Shown: in pieces, positions 44,879-57,345 of the stretch | Layout: each line of letters begins with the position of its first letter | Numbering within the stretch: position 1 is the stretch's first letter | Made by a program: the position numbers and the translations under genes | Assembly (NCBI GenBank): GCA_951394405.1 | Contig: OX596340.1 | Coordinates: 124,001 to 188,000, forward strand | DNA: 64,000 bases | Direction: 5' to 3' | Source: Coprinellus micaceus | Taxonomy: Eukaryota > Basidiomycota > Agaricomycetes > Agaricales > Psathyrellaceae | The notes under the pieces: generated by a model | Told to the model about the DNA's origin: nothing | Database searches by the model: none | Seen by the model: only the letters and a program-made list of their open reading frames with translations

Positions 44879-45318
44879 ATGCCTATCAACACCATCAATT
44901 CCATCGACGAGTTCAAGGCTATCGTATGTGGCAATACTTCCGAGAGCATTTTGCCTCGTAGGGTTACAGAGTTGGGTCTGACACCTAACCATTCCAGATT
45001 AACAGCGGCAAACCCGTCGTGATCGACTTCTTCGCGACGTGGTGTAACAATTGTAGGATCACCTATCCATTCTTCGAGGAATTTTCGAAGGATGCGCCAG
45101 GGGTCGATTTCTGGAAAGTGGACATCGACACCCACCCGGATGTCAGCAAGGAGATAAGCCTCAAATCAGTGAGTTGGATGGTCCGGCTATGCAGTATTTG
45201 AGGATGCGTCCTGACTTCACTTCGCATTTTGTAGTTGCCCACGTTTACCTTCTTCAGAAGCGGTGCCAAGGTTGGGGAGGTCCTGGGCGCCGATCCTGCC
45301 GGTCTTCATGTGCGATAG
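44879..45318 (+). CDS. Thioredoxin-like protein with WCNNC active site
   Basis: Exons 44879-44923, 44998-45168 and 45235-45318, all with phase-0 introns, give 99 residues. The fold markers are in order: the helix SIDEFKAI, VVIDFFATWC, the acid DFWKVDIDTHPD, the cis-Pro loop LPTFTFF and GAKVGEVLGA. The redox motif is WC-NN-C where thioredoxins normally have WC-GP-C. Both cysteines are kept, so redox activity is possible with altered potential or partner choice. Length is near normal. It sits alone within the F-box cluster. Confidence 0.85.
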
Positions 45319-45731
45319 GCCCTTACCGACATACTAAGCGCACTCAGCTTACCAGTTCTCTATAGGGTCTAATTCAAAGTGCCAAGAAGAGCGTTGCCTG
45401 AATGCCCCCCGTCCCAAGAATCAGTGCGACGTCGATGTCTGTGACATAACTTATTTAGCATTCCACATAGCTCTACACATTCGGAATAGACACCATACTG
45501 ACTACGAGATCGTGCTTTCGCTTCCTTCACTATGACCGCCTAAGGTCCTCAAGCCTTCCACACCCATGCTATGAGTGCATCTAAATTCAAGTTTCCTTGC
45601 CCTTTCGCCTTGTCGCGAAGTGGCAGGCATATTGGCCCCGAGAGTGGCTGTACCTCACATGACCCTGTTGAACGGCATGAAACGCAGCTTGCTTCCTGCC
45701 ACCATCTACGCACCCCATCCTTCTGGCCCCG
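45319..45731. other. Intergenic, no gene seen
   Basis: Spacer between the thioredoxin gene and F-box copy 4. Nothing recognisable. Confidence 0.4.
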
Positions 45732-47113
45732 ATGAGCTCTGTACACGACATACCACCAGAAATACTGCATGGAATCCTGCGGCTTGCAGCGCAGTTTGAC
45801 CATCCAGACGCGCTGGAATCTCCTCTCATCGATTGGACCTCCAAGACTGCGATTCTCTTCGAACGCGGTTCTACCCTGCGAGCACAGTCTCTTGTACGTG
45901 TGTCTGAGGTTTTAAGGACAAATCCCCGAACTTTCAGAATAGCTGACTTGCGTCGCACGATATATAGGCGACCAAGGCGGCGCTCATACGTGTATGCAGA
46001 AAATGGAACGCGATCGCTTCCCCCTTCCTGTACGAGCACATCTGGATCAGCCATAGGCGCCACCTCGACAATCTCTTGGTAGCCCTCGACAGCTCTAGGG
46101 AATTACGCGCGGAGGCGGGATCCCTCGTTAAACGTCTCGATGTGGAGCTGTTCGAAGCACCGGCAATTCTGAATCCCTCTGAGGAACCCGTGTCGCGATT
46201 GCTCTCACACCTGACCAATCTCGGCACCCTTGTGATGGGCATTGACCATATGTACCACGCCGACCGTATTCTCGACTCCATACCCCAGGGGCTAAGCCAT
46301 CTCTACTGGAAGCATGTGACGCTTTCTGTCCCATCGCTATTCCCGACTATCGATCTTATAAATTTCTCCTTGTTCCTGGAGAAACAAGCCAGCCTCGAGA
46401 CGATGTCGTTCCCGTTTGCCATCAGAACTTGGCCTGTCCCATCCTTCAACGGGCCCTACCCTTCACCCTGTGATTGGATTATTCAAGACCAGAGCCACAT
46501 CGTCGCATTCAACCTTTTTCAGGACGAAGACCTTCTCCCCAACGTCTGCTCCCGCTCTCTTTCATACCAGCTCGAGTCCGGGGGAATGGAGATCGTTATT
46601 TTGGCATCCGGCGCGTTTCGTCAGACAGATCCGGGGACCTCACTCTCCATCATTGACAGCCTTGAGAAGAACCCCACCATTACAAGGTTCAGCCTCGTTG
46701 AGACCTTCGAAAATCCATGGCCGTCGCACTCTCTCGCTCGTAAACTCCGTATCATCGAGCGCCAATCGCCCAATATACGCCAGCTGGATCTTACACTTCT
46801 CAGCGATTCAGCCGAACTCTTCGTGACTTCCTTCTACCGATCGACGTACCCAATCCCCCGACTGCCTGGGGTCACGACTCTATCTCTCCAACGCGTTTTC
46901 GCCGGCTCGCACCTTCTGGATCCCGTTGGTACACTCCACCATCTTCTCAAGATCCCTCTCTGGACCGACGCATTCCCATCATTAAAAACCATTCGGTTAT
47001 TGGAAGATGTCGACTTTGGAGCGGCGAAGACTTGCCCAACGCTAGCTTTCACCAAGGAGAAGGGTTGGGGGATCCGTGTTGAAGATCGATTTGGGGAACT
47101 ACTACTGTCCTAG
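45732..47113 (+). CDS. F-box protein, 'EDRFG' family, copy 4
   Basis: Exons 45732-45893 (162 nt) and 45968-47113 give 435 residues. F-box-like MSSVHDIPPEILHGILRLAAQF, post-intron ATKAALIRVCRKWNAIASPFLYEH, end RVEDRFGELLLS. It converges on the minus-strand F-box gene, with only 27 bp between the stop codons. Confidence 0.82.
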
Positions 47114-47140
47114 ATAGGCAGCTACTTAATGAATCTTGCT

Positions 47141-48636
47141 TCAGATACGACGAAGCCGCATTTCTGAATTCACAACAAACTCCATCTCTCCCTTCCCTTC
47201 CAACTCCTTCAACCTTGGAAACCACCTTCTCAACCCCACTCGGACTGCTTCGTTGAATGTGTGTGGTGGGGGGATATCAGGATCATCGTCGACCCTCCCA
47301 AATAGGACGCGAACCGACTTCAATTTCGACAACCGTCCCTTCCCTTCTGATGAACCAGGTGTGAGGGCCCTATCCAGGACGCCCCATTGCGGTCCACAGC
47401 TCTGGTGTATATCGATGGAACGGACCTCTACCCCGCCAATCCATACAAGCACGTCCAGAGTCTCAAGTGCGGCGAGCCGAAGGATAGACCCGTTGGCGAA
47501 GTGGCCGCGGTATGGGTCTCGTATTACGGCGTCGACGTCTGTGAGGTCGAACTCAATTGAGAGGGCGAGGTGGATAAGCGTTGAGAAGCAGGCAGGGTGG
47601 AGATGAGCCAAGGCGTTCGGACTGGGCCCATTGTCTTCTGGGCTAACCGCATATGGATCGCCCGCATGAAGGAAGAGCAAACGTAGTTGAGGGGTGTGAG
47701 GAAGGATATGCTCAGAGAGTTCTTTGTCAGGACCTTCCCCCGACCGCAGGGGGATAGTGAGGTCCTCCAATCGGGAGAAGTCGAAGAGAGGACGGTGTTT
47801 CATCAGCTGGGTATCGATGATATTCGCCAAGGACGACTTTCCCGTGATCTCGAGTGACCTGAGCTGGATCTTCTCTCCCCTGAGCTGCCCTGCGGCTTCG
47901 ACCTCGCTAATCGTGAACGGTGATGAGCAATGCGGGCTCGAAGATGTCGAAAAAGCCAGCCAAAGACCTACCCTACGTTCGGATTCTCAGCTAAGTTCGC
48001 GTTCAACAGACGAAGCCCCTCGAGCGACGTGCACCTCCTCAAGTCGACCACCGAAACCGTTACATTTACCAGAAGTAGGTGTTGGAGATTGGAGCCTAGA
48101 AGTCCAGCAAGTGCCACACCCAGGCGTCCGAGCTGTGGATTGGCCCGCATCTCCGGGATGCTAATCGCCCATCCTTTGCAGTACGTCTCGTCCTCGTGTT
48201 GAATCGACAGCCCGGTGAGGTTGGTGACATGCTTTAGGGCGTCCGCCATCTCATCTGCCCGTTCCCCAGAGATCTTGGATTTGGGATCAAGAGGGAATGT
48301 GATTGTGAGATGGCGAATGTATGACCCCAGGTGCGGGCTGGTCTTGATCAGCTGGGGGAAGGCGGTAAGCGTGTCTGATCCTCTATAGATATCCTTGCCG
48401 AAGCGAAACTTTGGGGGTTCCATGTCGGCTACTTCAAAAAGAGCGGCTTGGCATGGTGCTGTGAGGCTCTTCGAAACGAGAGAGAGAGCTCGAAGCTCGA
48501 GTTCCCAGTCTGACTCTCCATTGTCGTCTTCGGCGCCGTCCTTCACATCCTGAATGATCGTCTTGAGGAGCTCGATGGGTAAGTCGGGGAGGCTTGGTCT
48601 GGCTCGACCTGGTTGGAGAGGGCTCAGAGGGGTCAT
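47141..48636 (-). CDS. F-box protein of a second family
   Basis: Exons 48636-47972 and 47906-47141 sum to 1431 nt and give 476 residues. After a short Pro-rich start comes PSLPDLPIELLKTIIQDVKD, an F-box-like helix pair, then SLVSKSLTAPCQAALFEVADM. The remainder has leucine-rich spacing. It lacks the ATKA and EDRFG signatures, so it is a different family from its neighbours. Its start and that of F-box copy 5 are divergent, 256 bp apart. Confidence 0.75.
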
Positions 48637-48892
48637 GGGGGCCGGGATTGGATGGAAAAGAAGGCCGTTTCGGGAAAACAGAGATGAATTCTTTAATCTG
48701 GAGGAGATTGTGAAGGGAAATTCATCTCGGCGTCTATGTATCTCCTCCTTCCCTTCACATTGACAGTGATCACCGGTCACCGGCCCAGGGACCCGATATC
48801 ACTCTGGCTTCATTATGTCACTTTGCTCACCACGTTTTCTTGCACACCACACCACCGGCCTCCTCCAGACTCACATACTTTGGTCTGCACCT

Positions 48893-50346
48893 ATGTCATC
48901 TGTTCCAGAACTCCCCGCCGAACTGTGGGTCGAGATCTTGCACCTTGCGACGGAGCGCCGTCATGCAGGGCAATTGGCCGACCCCATACTCGATTGGCAT
49001 ACACGGCATAGGCTCTTGCACAGGAGCTCGACCGTGTTGTGCAAAGAGGATCTAGTACGTGCCTCGTTCACATTTCCGCCATTTATTCTATGCTAATAGC
49101 CCCACCTAAAATCTATCCTTACTCACGTCGGTGCGACACCCAGGCAAGCAAAGCTGCGCTTGCCCTGGTTTGCTCACAGTGGAATGCCATCGCGACCCCC
49201 TTGCTGTACGAGCACCTTCGCGTTGGTCCCAGCCAGATATCGAGACTGGCGTCCCTGCCTCGAACTCTGGATCTTCCTTCATCCCAATCTCCCTCGGTTC
49301 CCCTTGGCGTCTTTGTGAAACGACTAGACCTCGAGCTTATCGACGATGAATTCGGTCCATACCATCCACGAAACCAAGAGCCTCTCAGTGCATCTCACCT
49401 CGACTCGATCGTGCGCATCCTCACCCGGCTCCCAAATCTTACTACCGTGCTACTCCTACTACCGACTTGCACCGAGCCGAAGGTCCTCATGGACGCTGTC
49501 CCGTCCACCATTGAGCGGTTCTACTGGAAGGCGGGAGGGAAGACGCCCATGTCGGTCCACCGCGCCCTCGCCTTCCTCGATACTCACCCCGCCATAACCT
49601 CCGTGGCCTTCCCAGAGTTCAACTCCTCCACCGACGGCGTCGCCTCGAGGGAATGGAATGAGGATTGGATGACGAAACCTCGACCTCTAATCCAGCACTG
49701 GGTTCTCCGTGAAGACAACCACTCCTTCTCCGTATCCTACCTTTCTTGTCGAGGCATGCTCCCCGGCCTCGTCTTCCGTAATGTGGCGTTCCTTGCCGAC
49801 ATCCCTCAGCCTGGACTCCCTGCTTGGGATGACAGCGAATTCAGTCTAGCTGTCTCCCCGCATGTCCAACCGAATGGGAATGGAGGAATCATGGCCGACA
49901 CCATCCATCCTAACACTTCGATCACAAGAATTAGCGTCCTCGAACTGTACAACGGATCCTGGCCCACGCCGTCGTTCTGCAAGAAGCTCGAGGTCTTGAA
50001 GCGTCAGTGCCCTAGCGTGCAGGAATTGCACGTAACTTTGATTGGGAACGAGACGTCGAACGACCAGAGGGCGGAAGAGTCGTATCTCGAAGTAACAGAG
50101 CTTCCAGCAGTCACCCAACTTTCAATTCTGAGGATTTCAAACGAGTGGCCAGTACCTGACCCATTAGAATCGTTGCATCGTATTCTGAAGATCCCCTGGA
50201 CGAATACTTTCCCCCGGCTTCAGGTCATTCGCATTATGGAAGAAATCGATGCCGACAAATCCGTAGCCCATCCTAGCTTGGATTTCACAAGGGACCAGGG
50301 CTGGGGGATCCGGATCGAGGATAGGTTCGGAGAGCCTTTGGTGTAG
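48893..50346 (+). CDS. F-box protein, 'EDRFG' family, copy 5
   Basis: Exons 48893-49054 (162 nt) and 49144-50346 give 454 residues. F-box-like MSSVPELPAELWVEILHLATE, post-intron ASKAALALVCSQWNAIATPLLYEHL, end RIEDRFGEPLV. An upstream in-frame ATG (48815) exists, but 48893 matches the start of copy 4. Confidence 0.82.
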
Positions 50347-50548
50347 TCTAACCTGGAAGGATACTTATAAGCATGTACACGTATGCATTCTAACATATTG
50401 GTGCACCCAAAATCTGGCTTCATATTGAGATATTGCGATAGGCGCTGGGCCCAACCGTGAGAATTCTAACCCACCACAAGTTGACCCCAACCATCACCAT
50501 CTCCTAGTACCTGGAACCCCGCATCTCGTGTTACCCCCAACTGGCGCG

Positions 50549-51968
50549 ATGGAGTACCCACCGAACGAACTCTTACTCAAGATCCTACCACTAGCTGCCC
50601 AATTCGACAACCCAAACGCGTTGGAACATCCTCTTCTTGACTGGCAACCCAGAGGAGAATTCTGCTGACGCGCTCGTCGAAGCTGCACAGACAATCCCTA
50701 GTGCGTTTCCACTGAAGTAATCTTGGTTTTATGGTACTTACGGCTGCAATCCTCCGTTACCGTCCTGCTAGTCGACGAAGGCCGCTCTCGTCCTGGTGAA
50801 TCGACGGTGGAATGGCCTGGCCACGCCGTTGCTATACGAACACGTCAGAATCGACAGTTTCTCAAGTCTCCGAAATACCTATCGAGTGCTTGGCCCATCT
50901 AGTGGAAACCTATACCAATGTGATACGTCGCACCCCTCCAGTCTCGGAAAGTACATCCGACGTCTTGATGTCGAGATCATCCAGCCCGATTTCGTTGCCC
51001 ACGACTTCAAATTGCTCAGGAAAGTGCTCTCTCTGGCTCCAAATGTCTCTACGGTTCTTCTCCTACTCCCCCGAACCAACGATCCTGGAGCCCTTCTTCG
51101 AGCCGTACCCGCTTCAATCACCCGATGCTACTGGAAGGCGACGCGACCAACGCCCATGTCTATGTCGAATCTACTCATGTTCCTCGACGAACACCCCAAC
51201 ACCACATCAATCGCCGTTCCCGAATTCTGGTCTCAAACCGCGAGGGGCCCTTCCTCTCAAGACTGGCCCCGGCAAAGTTGGCTCGAGAAACCCAGACCGC
51301 ACCTTCGGGAATGGATCCTCCGAGACGACTACCACGCATTCTGCCTCGCCTACCTCCATAGCGGAGGCGCACTTCCCAATATGTCGTCCTGGAATGCGGC
51401 TTGGGAATGTAGCGGGCTCCATCAACTCGACCCTATCCTGTGCGCTCGGGTCGAAGTCCCAGACAGCGATCAGGTTCTACTCACCGCCGATCCCAACCTA
51501 TCCGCCACCAGCCTGAATCTGTCTCAACCTTGTGGTGGCCCTTTCCCCGCCAAAACCTTCGTTCAAGTACTCGGTCGGGTGAAGAAGCGATGTCCCAATC
51601 TCCGTGCACTGCACCTTGGGATTGTCGCCCAAGCGTCTATCTTCCGAGAGATGCTCCCGCTGTCCGGCATTCCGAGCCCTCAACTGCCGGGGGTGGCCTT
51701 ACTCTCCGTACAAAGGGTACCAAGCGACTGGGGGCTATCTAATCCAGAAGCATCTCTACATTACATTCTGGCGCTCCCTTGGACAAAGATGTTCCCAGAC
51801 CTCAAGACGATCCGTATTATGGAGGACATCGATTTCGACGAGGCGCGACGTGACTTGAATCTCCAGTTGCTTGGCAAGCTCAATTCGGCTGTTTGTATTG
51901 AGGATAGGTTTGGGGAGCCATTGTTTGAGAAGTGGAATCGGAGAGCCGCCGATTTGAGCGTGAGGTAA
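50549..51968 (+). pseudogene. F-box protein, 'EDRFG' family, copy 6, frameshift in exon 1
   Basis: The large second exon (50772-51968) is open with STKAALVLVNRRWNGLATPLLYEH and ends EDRFGEPLF followed by a 13-residue extension. Exon 1 (50549-50700) is 152 nt. Allowing for a three-codon shorter start, it is one base short of the family length. The frame breaks after LLDWQP (about 50650): the original frame hits TGA, while the next frame continues RRILLTRSSKLHRQSL to the intron. A one-base deletion in the F-box exon is the simplest reading. The intron borders are intact. A sequencing error is the alternative. Confidence 0.72.
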
Positions 51969-52726
51969 TGGACCTAGGTATGGTGCCTGGCGCTCTCCTT
52001 CTGCTATCGTCTCCGTTTTAACTGTCTAATTCAAGTTTAGTCTCGTTCCTAGGTTTATGCTCGTAGAGTGCCTCGTGCTGCCCTGGCCAGCAACAAAACT
52101 CCCGATTGTCAACCCGTTTGGTTCAGAACACGGAAAGACTACTCTGTGGGCTCTACATCTTCACCCCACCTTCTCGATGATTCTTACGTTCGATCTCCCC
52201 GGCTCCGGCTAAGGCCCAGAGCCCTCACAAGCTTTTCTTCCTCATATCCCCTGATGCCGTTTTTGGAGCGGCCCCCGGCTCCCTCGGTCTTCCACTCAAG
52301 AAATGGGAGGGGATGCCCGTCTGGCCGGCTCGTGGCTGAAGGCGATCAGCCTCTATTGTGTTAGGCGCCCACATTCCGTGACTTCGCCTTTCATTTCGCG
52401 GGCGCGATAACCTCCGTCTTACTCACTGGAGTGATTTGACACGTCCCATCCGATTCCAGCATCCTGATTCTCCATGAAGGCGAGGTGAGGTAAACACAGA
52501 AGAACTCATGACTACGCCCACCTTCCCACCGCACGCCTCAGGAGCGCATGGCACAACTATGTTGGAAGAGGGTGTACACACTTTACGGCAGGTATTCTAT
52601 CGATCTCCTTGATCGGAATTCACCTCTGGGAAACGTATATGTATGAGGTGGAGAGGGTGTGGGCATCTCAGGAACGCCTTCGTTGCTCTCTCTCCACGCC
52701 CCTTAATTCCTTCGGCCAAAGTCAAG
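51969..52726. other. Intergenic, no gene called
   Basis: About 750 bp. A hydrophobic frame at about 52580-52650 could be an upstream exon of the next gene, but I could not connect it in frame. Confidence 0.35.
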
Positions 52727-54756
52727 ATGGGATTGAAGAGGTTTCCGCTCACCTACCCCAATACGCAAGGGTCGCAGCTCATCGCTGCCCTTATCAACTG
52801 CATGTACGTTCTCGATTCGGAGTAGGATTGCCCATTGTACTTACTATCCTTCTGCTCCCAGATTCTATGGCGTCGCTCTCGTCAGTGACGACTATACCAT
52901 CCCCTGTGCCAAGGACGGTGGACTCACCCTCAGAATAATTAGGTCGTGACCGGGCAGTACGCCAGGCGCCATGCTCGAAAGGACCCGCTTTATGTTAAGG
53001 CCTTGGTTGGGATGCTGATGTGCGTTCAAGTCCCTGGACCCCTTCTCCCTCCAGCCCATTCCTTAGCTTCGAACGTCTAGCTGACTGATACCTGTTGGTA
53101 ACTAGTGTTCTCGCAACGCTGCAGACTATCTTCATCAACCATCAGCTATACGTCGACGTCATCACCAACCATACCGAAACTCGTGGTCTTCAGGCACCGA
53201 TTCAGTTGTGAGTACACTCCTAGAACTTTTTGCTTTCTGGATTTTAATCCCTCTTGTTTCTGCAGTTCCCTCGGAGTGCGTATCGACCATGCGTACGACT
53301 TTGGAGAACACTAACACCCTAGAAAACCGACATAGGCCAAGTTCATCTGTGTTGTGAGTATCATCGGGCCCCCTACTATCTAGGTCAGGACTCACGATAC
53401 TTGCAGTACCTCATCACCTTCGTCGCCCAAATGTATGTCAGGGGAACTCCTCCCCACCGCGCTCCCCACTAACTGGTAGGCTCCTCATAGCTTCTTCATC
53501 ACGCGAATCTGGACCCGTGAGTGCAGCTATTAAGAAGAAACATATTTTGCTGACCACGTCCTCCTACAGTCACGACCAACCTTGCACGAACCGCCCGGTT
53601 CGCTCTTATCCCGATCGTACGTCGCTTTTCCCGGTCCCTGAGTTGGCGGATGATCGACCCTCCCTCTCGTAGATCGGGTGTGCGCTCCTGCAAATCTGTT
53701 CTGGAAGTGGTACGTCCCGTCCTCTGAGTTCGCGCACATGGCTTGGAACTAACTGCGTCTACTAGCCATCGTAAACCTCGAGTGAGTCTTCTCAGATAAA
53801 AACTGAAGATTCCGAATTGAGAAAATAATTTAATAGGGTGACGAGTGCGACCATCGCCGAGCTAGCAACCCACGCGAAGTGGAATAGGGTGCGTGCTGTC
53901 CCGTCTCCTCTCTGTAACCTACTCAACCCCCACTGGTGCATCCCCTTCTCTCTCGATAGACCCTCACAGCTATCCAAGGCGCTTCAACTGCCGCCTGCGA
54001 TGTTGCTATCACCGCAACTCTGTGCCACCTCTACCAGGCTCACCGATCGGTATCCTCCAAGTTCGTTGCCCCCAACACACACCCCACAAACCTGGTCTCA
54101 TCTTTTGTCTCTCAGGGTCAACTCTGCAATTGACCGACTGATCATCTATGCTGTGAACCGCGCAGCGGCGACGAGGTGCGTTCAATATGCGAACCGACCA
54201 AGATGATGACCTGACTTGCGCCCTTCCGTAGTCTGTGTGCTACTCTCGCTATTTTCTTCGTACGTTGTCACCTTGAACACCAGAACCCTGACTCACTCCC
54301 GCTACGCAGTACTTCTTCATCAACGGAACATATTACTTGTACGCAGACTGTCTTGGAATGCGTTTTCAGCCTTAAACACTGACCCCCTCGGTACCCAGCG
54401 TCATCCCGACATACATGACTGGCCAACGTTCGTGCTTCCCTTACTCTACTACCGTCTCCACTCTGACTTACGCTGCCTTTTTATCCGCTGTTTAGTCTAT
54501 GTTATCTCGGCAGTCAGCGTGTAAGTGTGACCCCTTCCCTCCGCTATTGACCTCTGTGAATTGGGACCTGATACTATCACGCAGTTTGACTTCTCGCGAG
54601 TCCCTCAGGGGTGTGGGTGACCCCACAGCCAAGGACGATTCCGAGCGGGGAAGCGTCACGAAATTCGATTCGGTGCGTACCGCTCAGGGTGACTGCTCCC
54701 GACGGAACGGCACTGACCTATATATCTAGGTGTCCGGATCGGAGAAGCACGTTTAA
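52727..54756 (+). CDS. DUF6534-like polytopic membrane protein
   Basis: A many-exon gene; exact borders are partly uncertain. Supported pieces in order: 52727-52803 (GSQLIAALINC, helix 1), 52958-53019 (RRHARKDPLYVKALVGML), 53106-53207 (ATLQTIFINHQLYVDVITNHT), about 53337-53520 (YLITFVAQ and FFITRIW), about 53575-53620 (TNLARTARFALIPI), about 53838-53888 (TSATIAELATHAKWN), about 53960-54040 (TLTAIQGASTAACDVAITATL), about 54118-54177 (NSAIDRLIIYAVNRAA), then a charged tail ending FDSVSGSEKHV. The helix order, the D in the sixth segment and the 'R.I.YA.N' motif fit the fungal DUF6534 family of seven-helix proteins. Function unknown. Start chosen as first Met before helix 1. Confidence 0.6.
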
Positions 54757-55451
54757 AGATATCAGGACTCATCCTCCACGATCGCAATGCCCCTGCTCGT
54801 AATGAGGTCTTAATACGACTCTTATGCATTCACTTACCCCCAGCCCACCGTCACGACTTCCTCTGTCCTATTTGACGACATTATCAGTGTATTACTACTA
54901 TCTCTCTCCTATTGCTGTTATGAAACCGATTACTTCTCTCACCAGACGCCTGCAGGAAGGTCCTTCTAGTCTATCTCATCGGCCACTTCTTCATAGGCTC
55001 GTCAAGGTGGCAATCAGTGCCTGGATTCTGTTCTACGAGTATCTCTCCCAGCAGGGAAACGTTTCACCGTCTGAAACGCCAACGAATGCTCTTCTTTCCC
55101 ATTCTGACCTCGAGGAACCCAGGTTCAATGATGGGCGCAGGGCAGGTTCGCGACTTCGCGATTAAATCTGCCATCCGGAGCCGCACATTCTGCGTATCGT
55201 GGTGCTCTGTATTCAAAGCACCCAGGTATGCTTGGTTCTATGGGGCAGTGTCCCCTGGGATTTCGAGGTATCGAGATATAAATCAGGTATGCGATGGACG
55301 GACATACCGTCTTTTTCTCGCCTTGCTGTCTTGTCTTTTGGGTTGGCGAGAACGATAAATAGGATGAAAGGGCCTCCGCAAACGATCGGCGCCCTGGGCA
55401 TTCCGTGCGAAGTTCACATTTCCCCTTCATTGCAGCCCCCACAACACTACA
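54757..55451. other. Intergenic, no gene called
   Basis: An open plus-strand frame at 54824-55165 has no recognisable motif or splice partners. Otherwise featureless. Confidence 0.35.
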
Positions 55452-57256
55452 ATGAGTAGCGCTCTCGAAGCCGCTGTGGCGAAGCTACGTCTGTCGGAGG
55501 TACGTGATGTGCCAAACAGATCTCTAGCTCAAACGGCTGACAGTAGGTACAGACCATCCAAAGTGAGTGTGGCATCTGCGTCCTCTCGTGCGCATGCGAG
55601 CTGGCTAACAGCGGCGTTCGTCCTAGTGCCGTTCTATACACTTTATGTGAGTGTCGAGAATCCCGTTAGCTACGTCGCGCTGATAGATCCATGATATGTT
55701 TTAGGCTTACTACTACGCGACGTCGATCGACGAGGAGGTATACCGTGGCGGCTGATCTACAGCGGGAGCGCTCTTTGCGTAAAGCTCAACCTAACCGCCA
55801 TACAGGTCTCCGTAATCTTTCCTCAAACCTGGGGACTCGGGAAGATACTCTTCTTCATCGTGCGATACCCAACACTTTTCCGGATTCCCTTGATGATCAT
55901 CCGTCAGTCGCTTGTGCAACAGGCTTGTGATACCTGGCGCTAATTCTTGTGATTAGCGAGTTACCCACTTTATATGAACGTCTCGACGCAGGTATGGGTT
56001 AAACCTACGGAGTAGCCTTTTCGAGATATGTGATTGTCCCAACCACAGGGATGCAACGGAGTATTCTTGGCCGATGCAGGCAAGTTAAGAACCCACTTAC
56101 CCACTTGTAACCCACAGAAGAACTGCGTCTGACATTCCTTCTAGCCCTCACGGCCATCCAATATTTCGCAATGGATGGTCAGTGTATCGCATTGCTGGAC
56201 ATTCGACGTACTAAACCTCCGGTAGGGTGCCTCTTTATTTGCCTATGCGCCCTCTTGAACGCAAAGCGACTCTTCGTCGGGATTGGAGGGGCGATGCTCC
56301 TTGTAGGCGCCCATTTGAATGTTCCTCATTTCCCCCGCTGACACCCCAGGAGGCGTTCCTCGTCGCCCAGAGCGTTATGACGCTCATGTACAACTCCAGC
56401 TTCCGAGGTACGCGACTCCCAATGACGCACTCCTCCAAAAATGCTGAGTCCCATTTCATGATAGCTATCCCACTCGAAGAAGGAGGACTCGACATGGCTC
56501 TGGGGTATGCGTGTAATTGGTCGTACAATTCGAGGACGCCCTCTGTCACGGATATGGAACGTTTCCAAAGCGCGGCGTACACCAAAACTGGAGGTATGGA
56601 CATTTACTACACCCAGTCAATTGCCCACACATCCTAACCCACCGAAGTGCTTTCCCTGGGAGTGCTGGTTGCTGTTTGGGTCCGTTACAGAGAGAACAAG
56701 GGATCTCTCATCCAGGTCCTCCGACGAGATGGTGGACTATACTGCCTCGGTATCGTGGGTCTGTACCCTATCGCTCGTGCTATGGTAAATATACGGCTGA
56801 TGTGCCTCAACTTGAAATTTCACCTACCCAGCGGGACGCATTATGGCCGCCATTTCTGGACTGAAGGGAGGGCCCTGGTACTGGTGAGTCCCATAACGCG
56901 GATCCGCGTCTATTCCTGACATAACATATCTACGATGAAACATCACCAGGGCTGCTGGAGGGTAGGTTATCCTTATGGGGAGGTCGCGGTTATCTCTAAT
57001 TCGTCTGCATAGGATTAACTCCAACTTCGTCCCCATTCTCACCCAACGGCTCTTACTCAACATGCGGACGGTCGATTACATGGGGTCGCGCCCAATTGCG
57101 TCGACCCTCATGTTCGCAGACGCCCAGCTGGATAGTAGGGACTCATTAGGTGACGAGTTCAACATGGAGGAAGTCGAGGACACCAAGCAATCAAATGGGC
57201 AGACTGGAAGCACGGGCGGCAGCTGTACGGCAGGCGGAAGTGGCTCCAAGGTGTAA
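55452..57256 (+). CDS. DUF6533-like polytopic membrane protein
   Basis: Many short exons; only part of the structure is certain. Exon 1 is 55452-55499 (MSSALEAAVAK). Then AYYYATSIDEE and VSVIFPQTWGLGKILFFIVRY (about 55806-55890), which has the W.LGK.LF...RY core of DUF6533. Later segments include LTAIQYFAMDG, FICLCALLNAKRLFVGIGGAMLL, VLSLGVLVAVWVRYRENKGSLIQVLRRDGGLY and ILTQRLLLNMR before a Gly/Ser-rich tail ending GSGSKV. This order matches fungal DUF6533 membrane proteins. It directly follows the DUF6534-like gene on the same strand. Function unknown. Confidence 0.6.
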
Positions 57257-57345
57257 TCTATCCCGAAATGTGGGGGAATAGGAACCGAAAATAGTAACAG
57301 GAAGCTCATCTCTACTATCGAGCAAGTGTACATTAGCGGTCTAAG

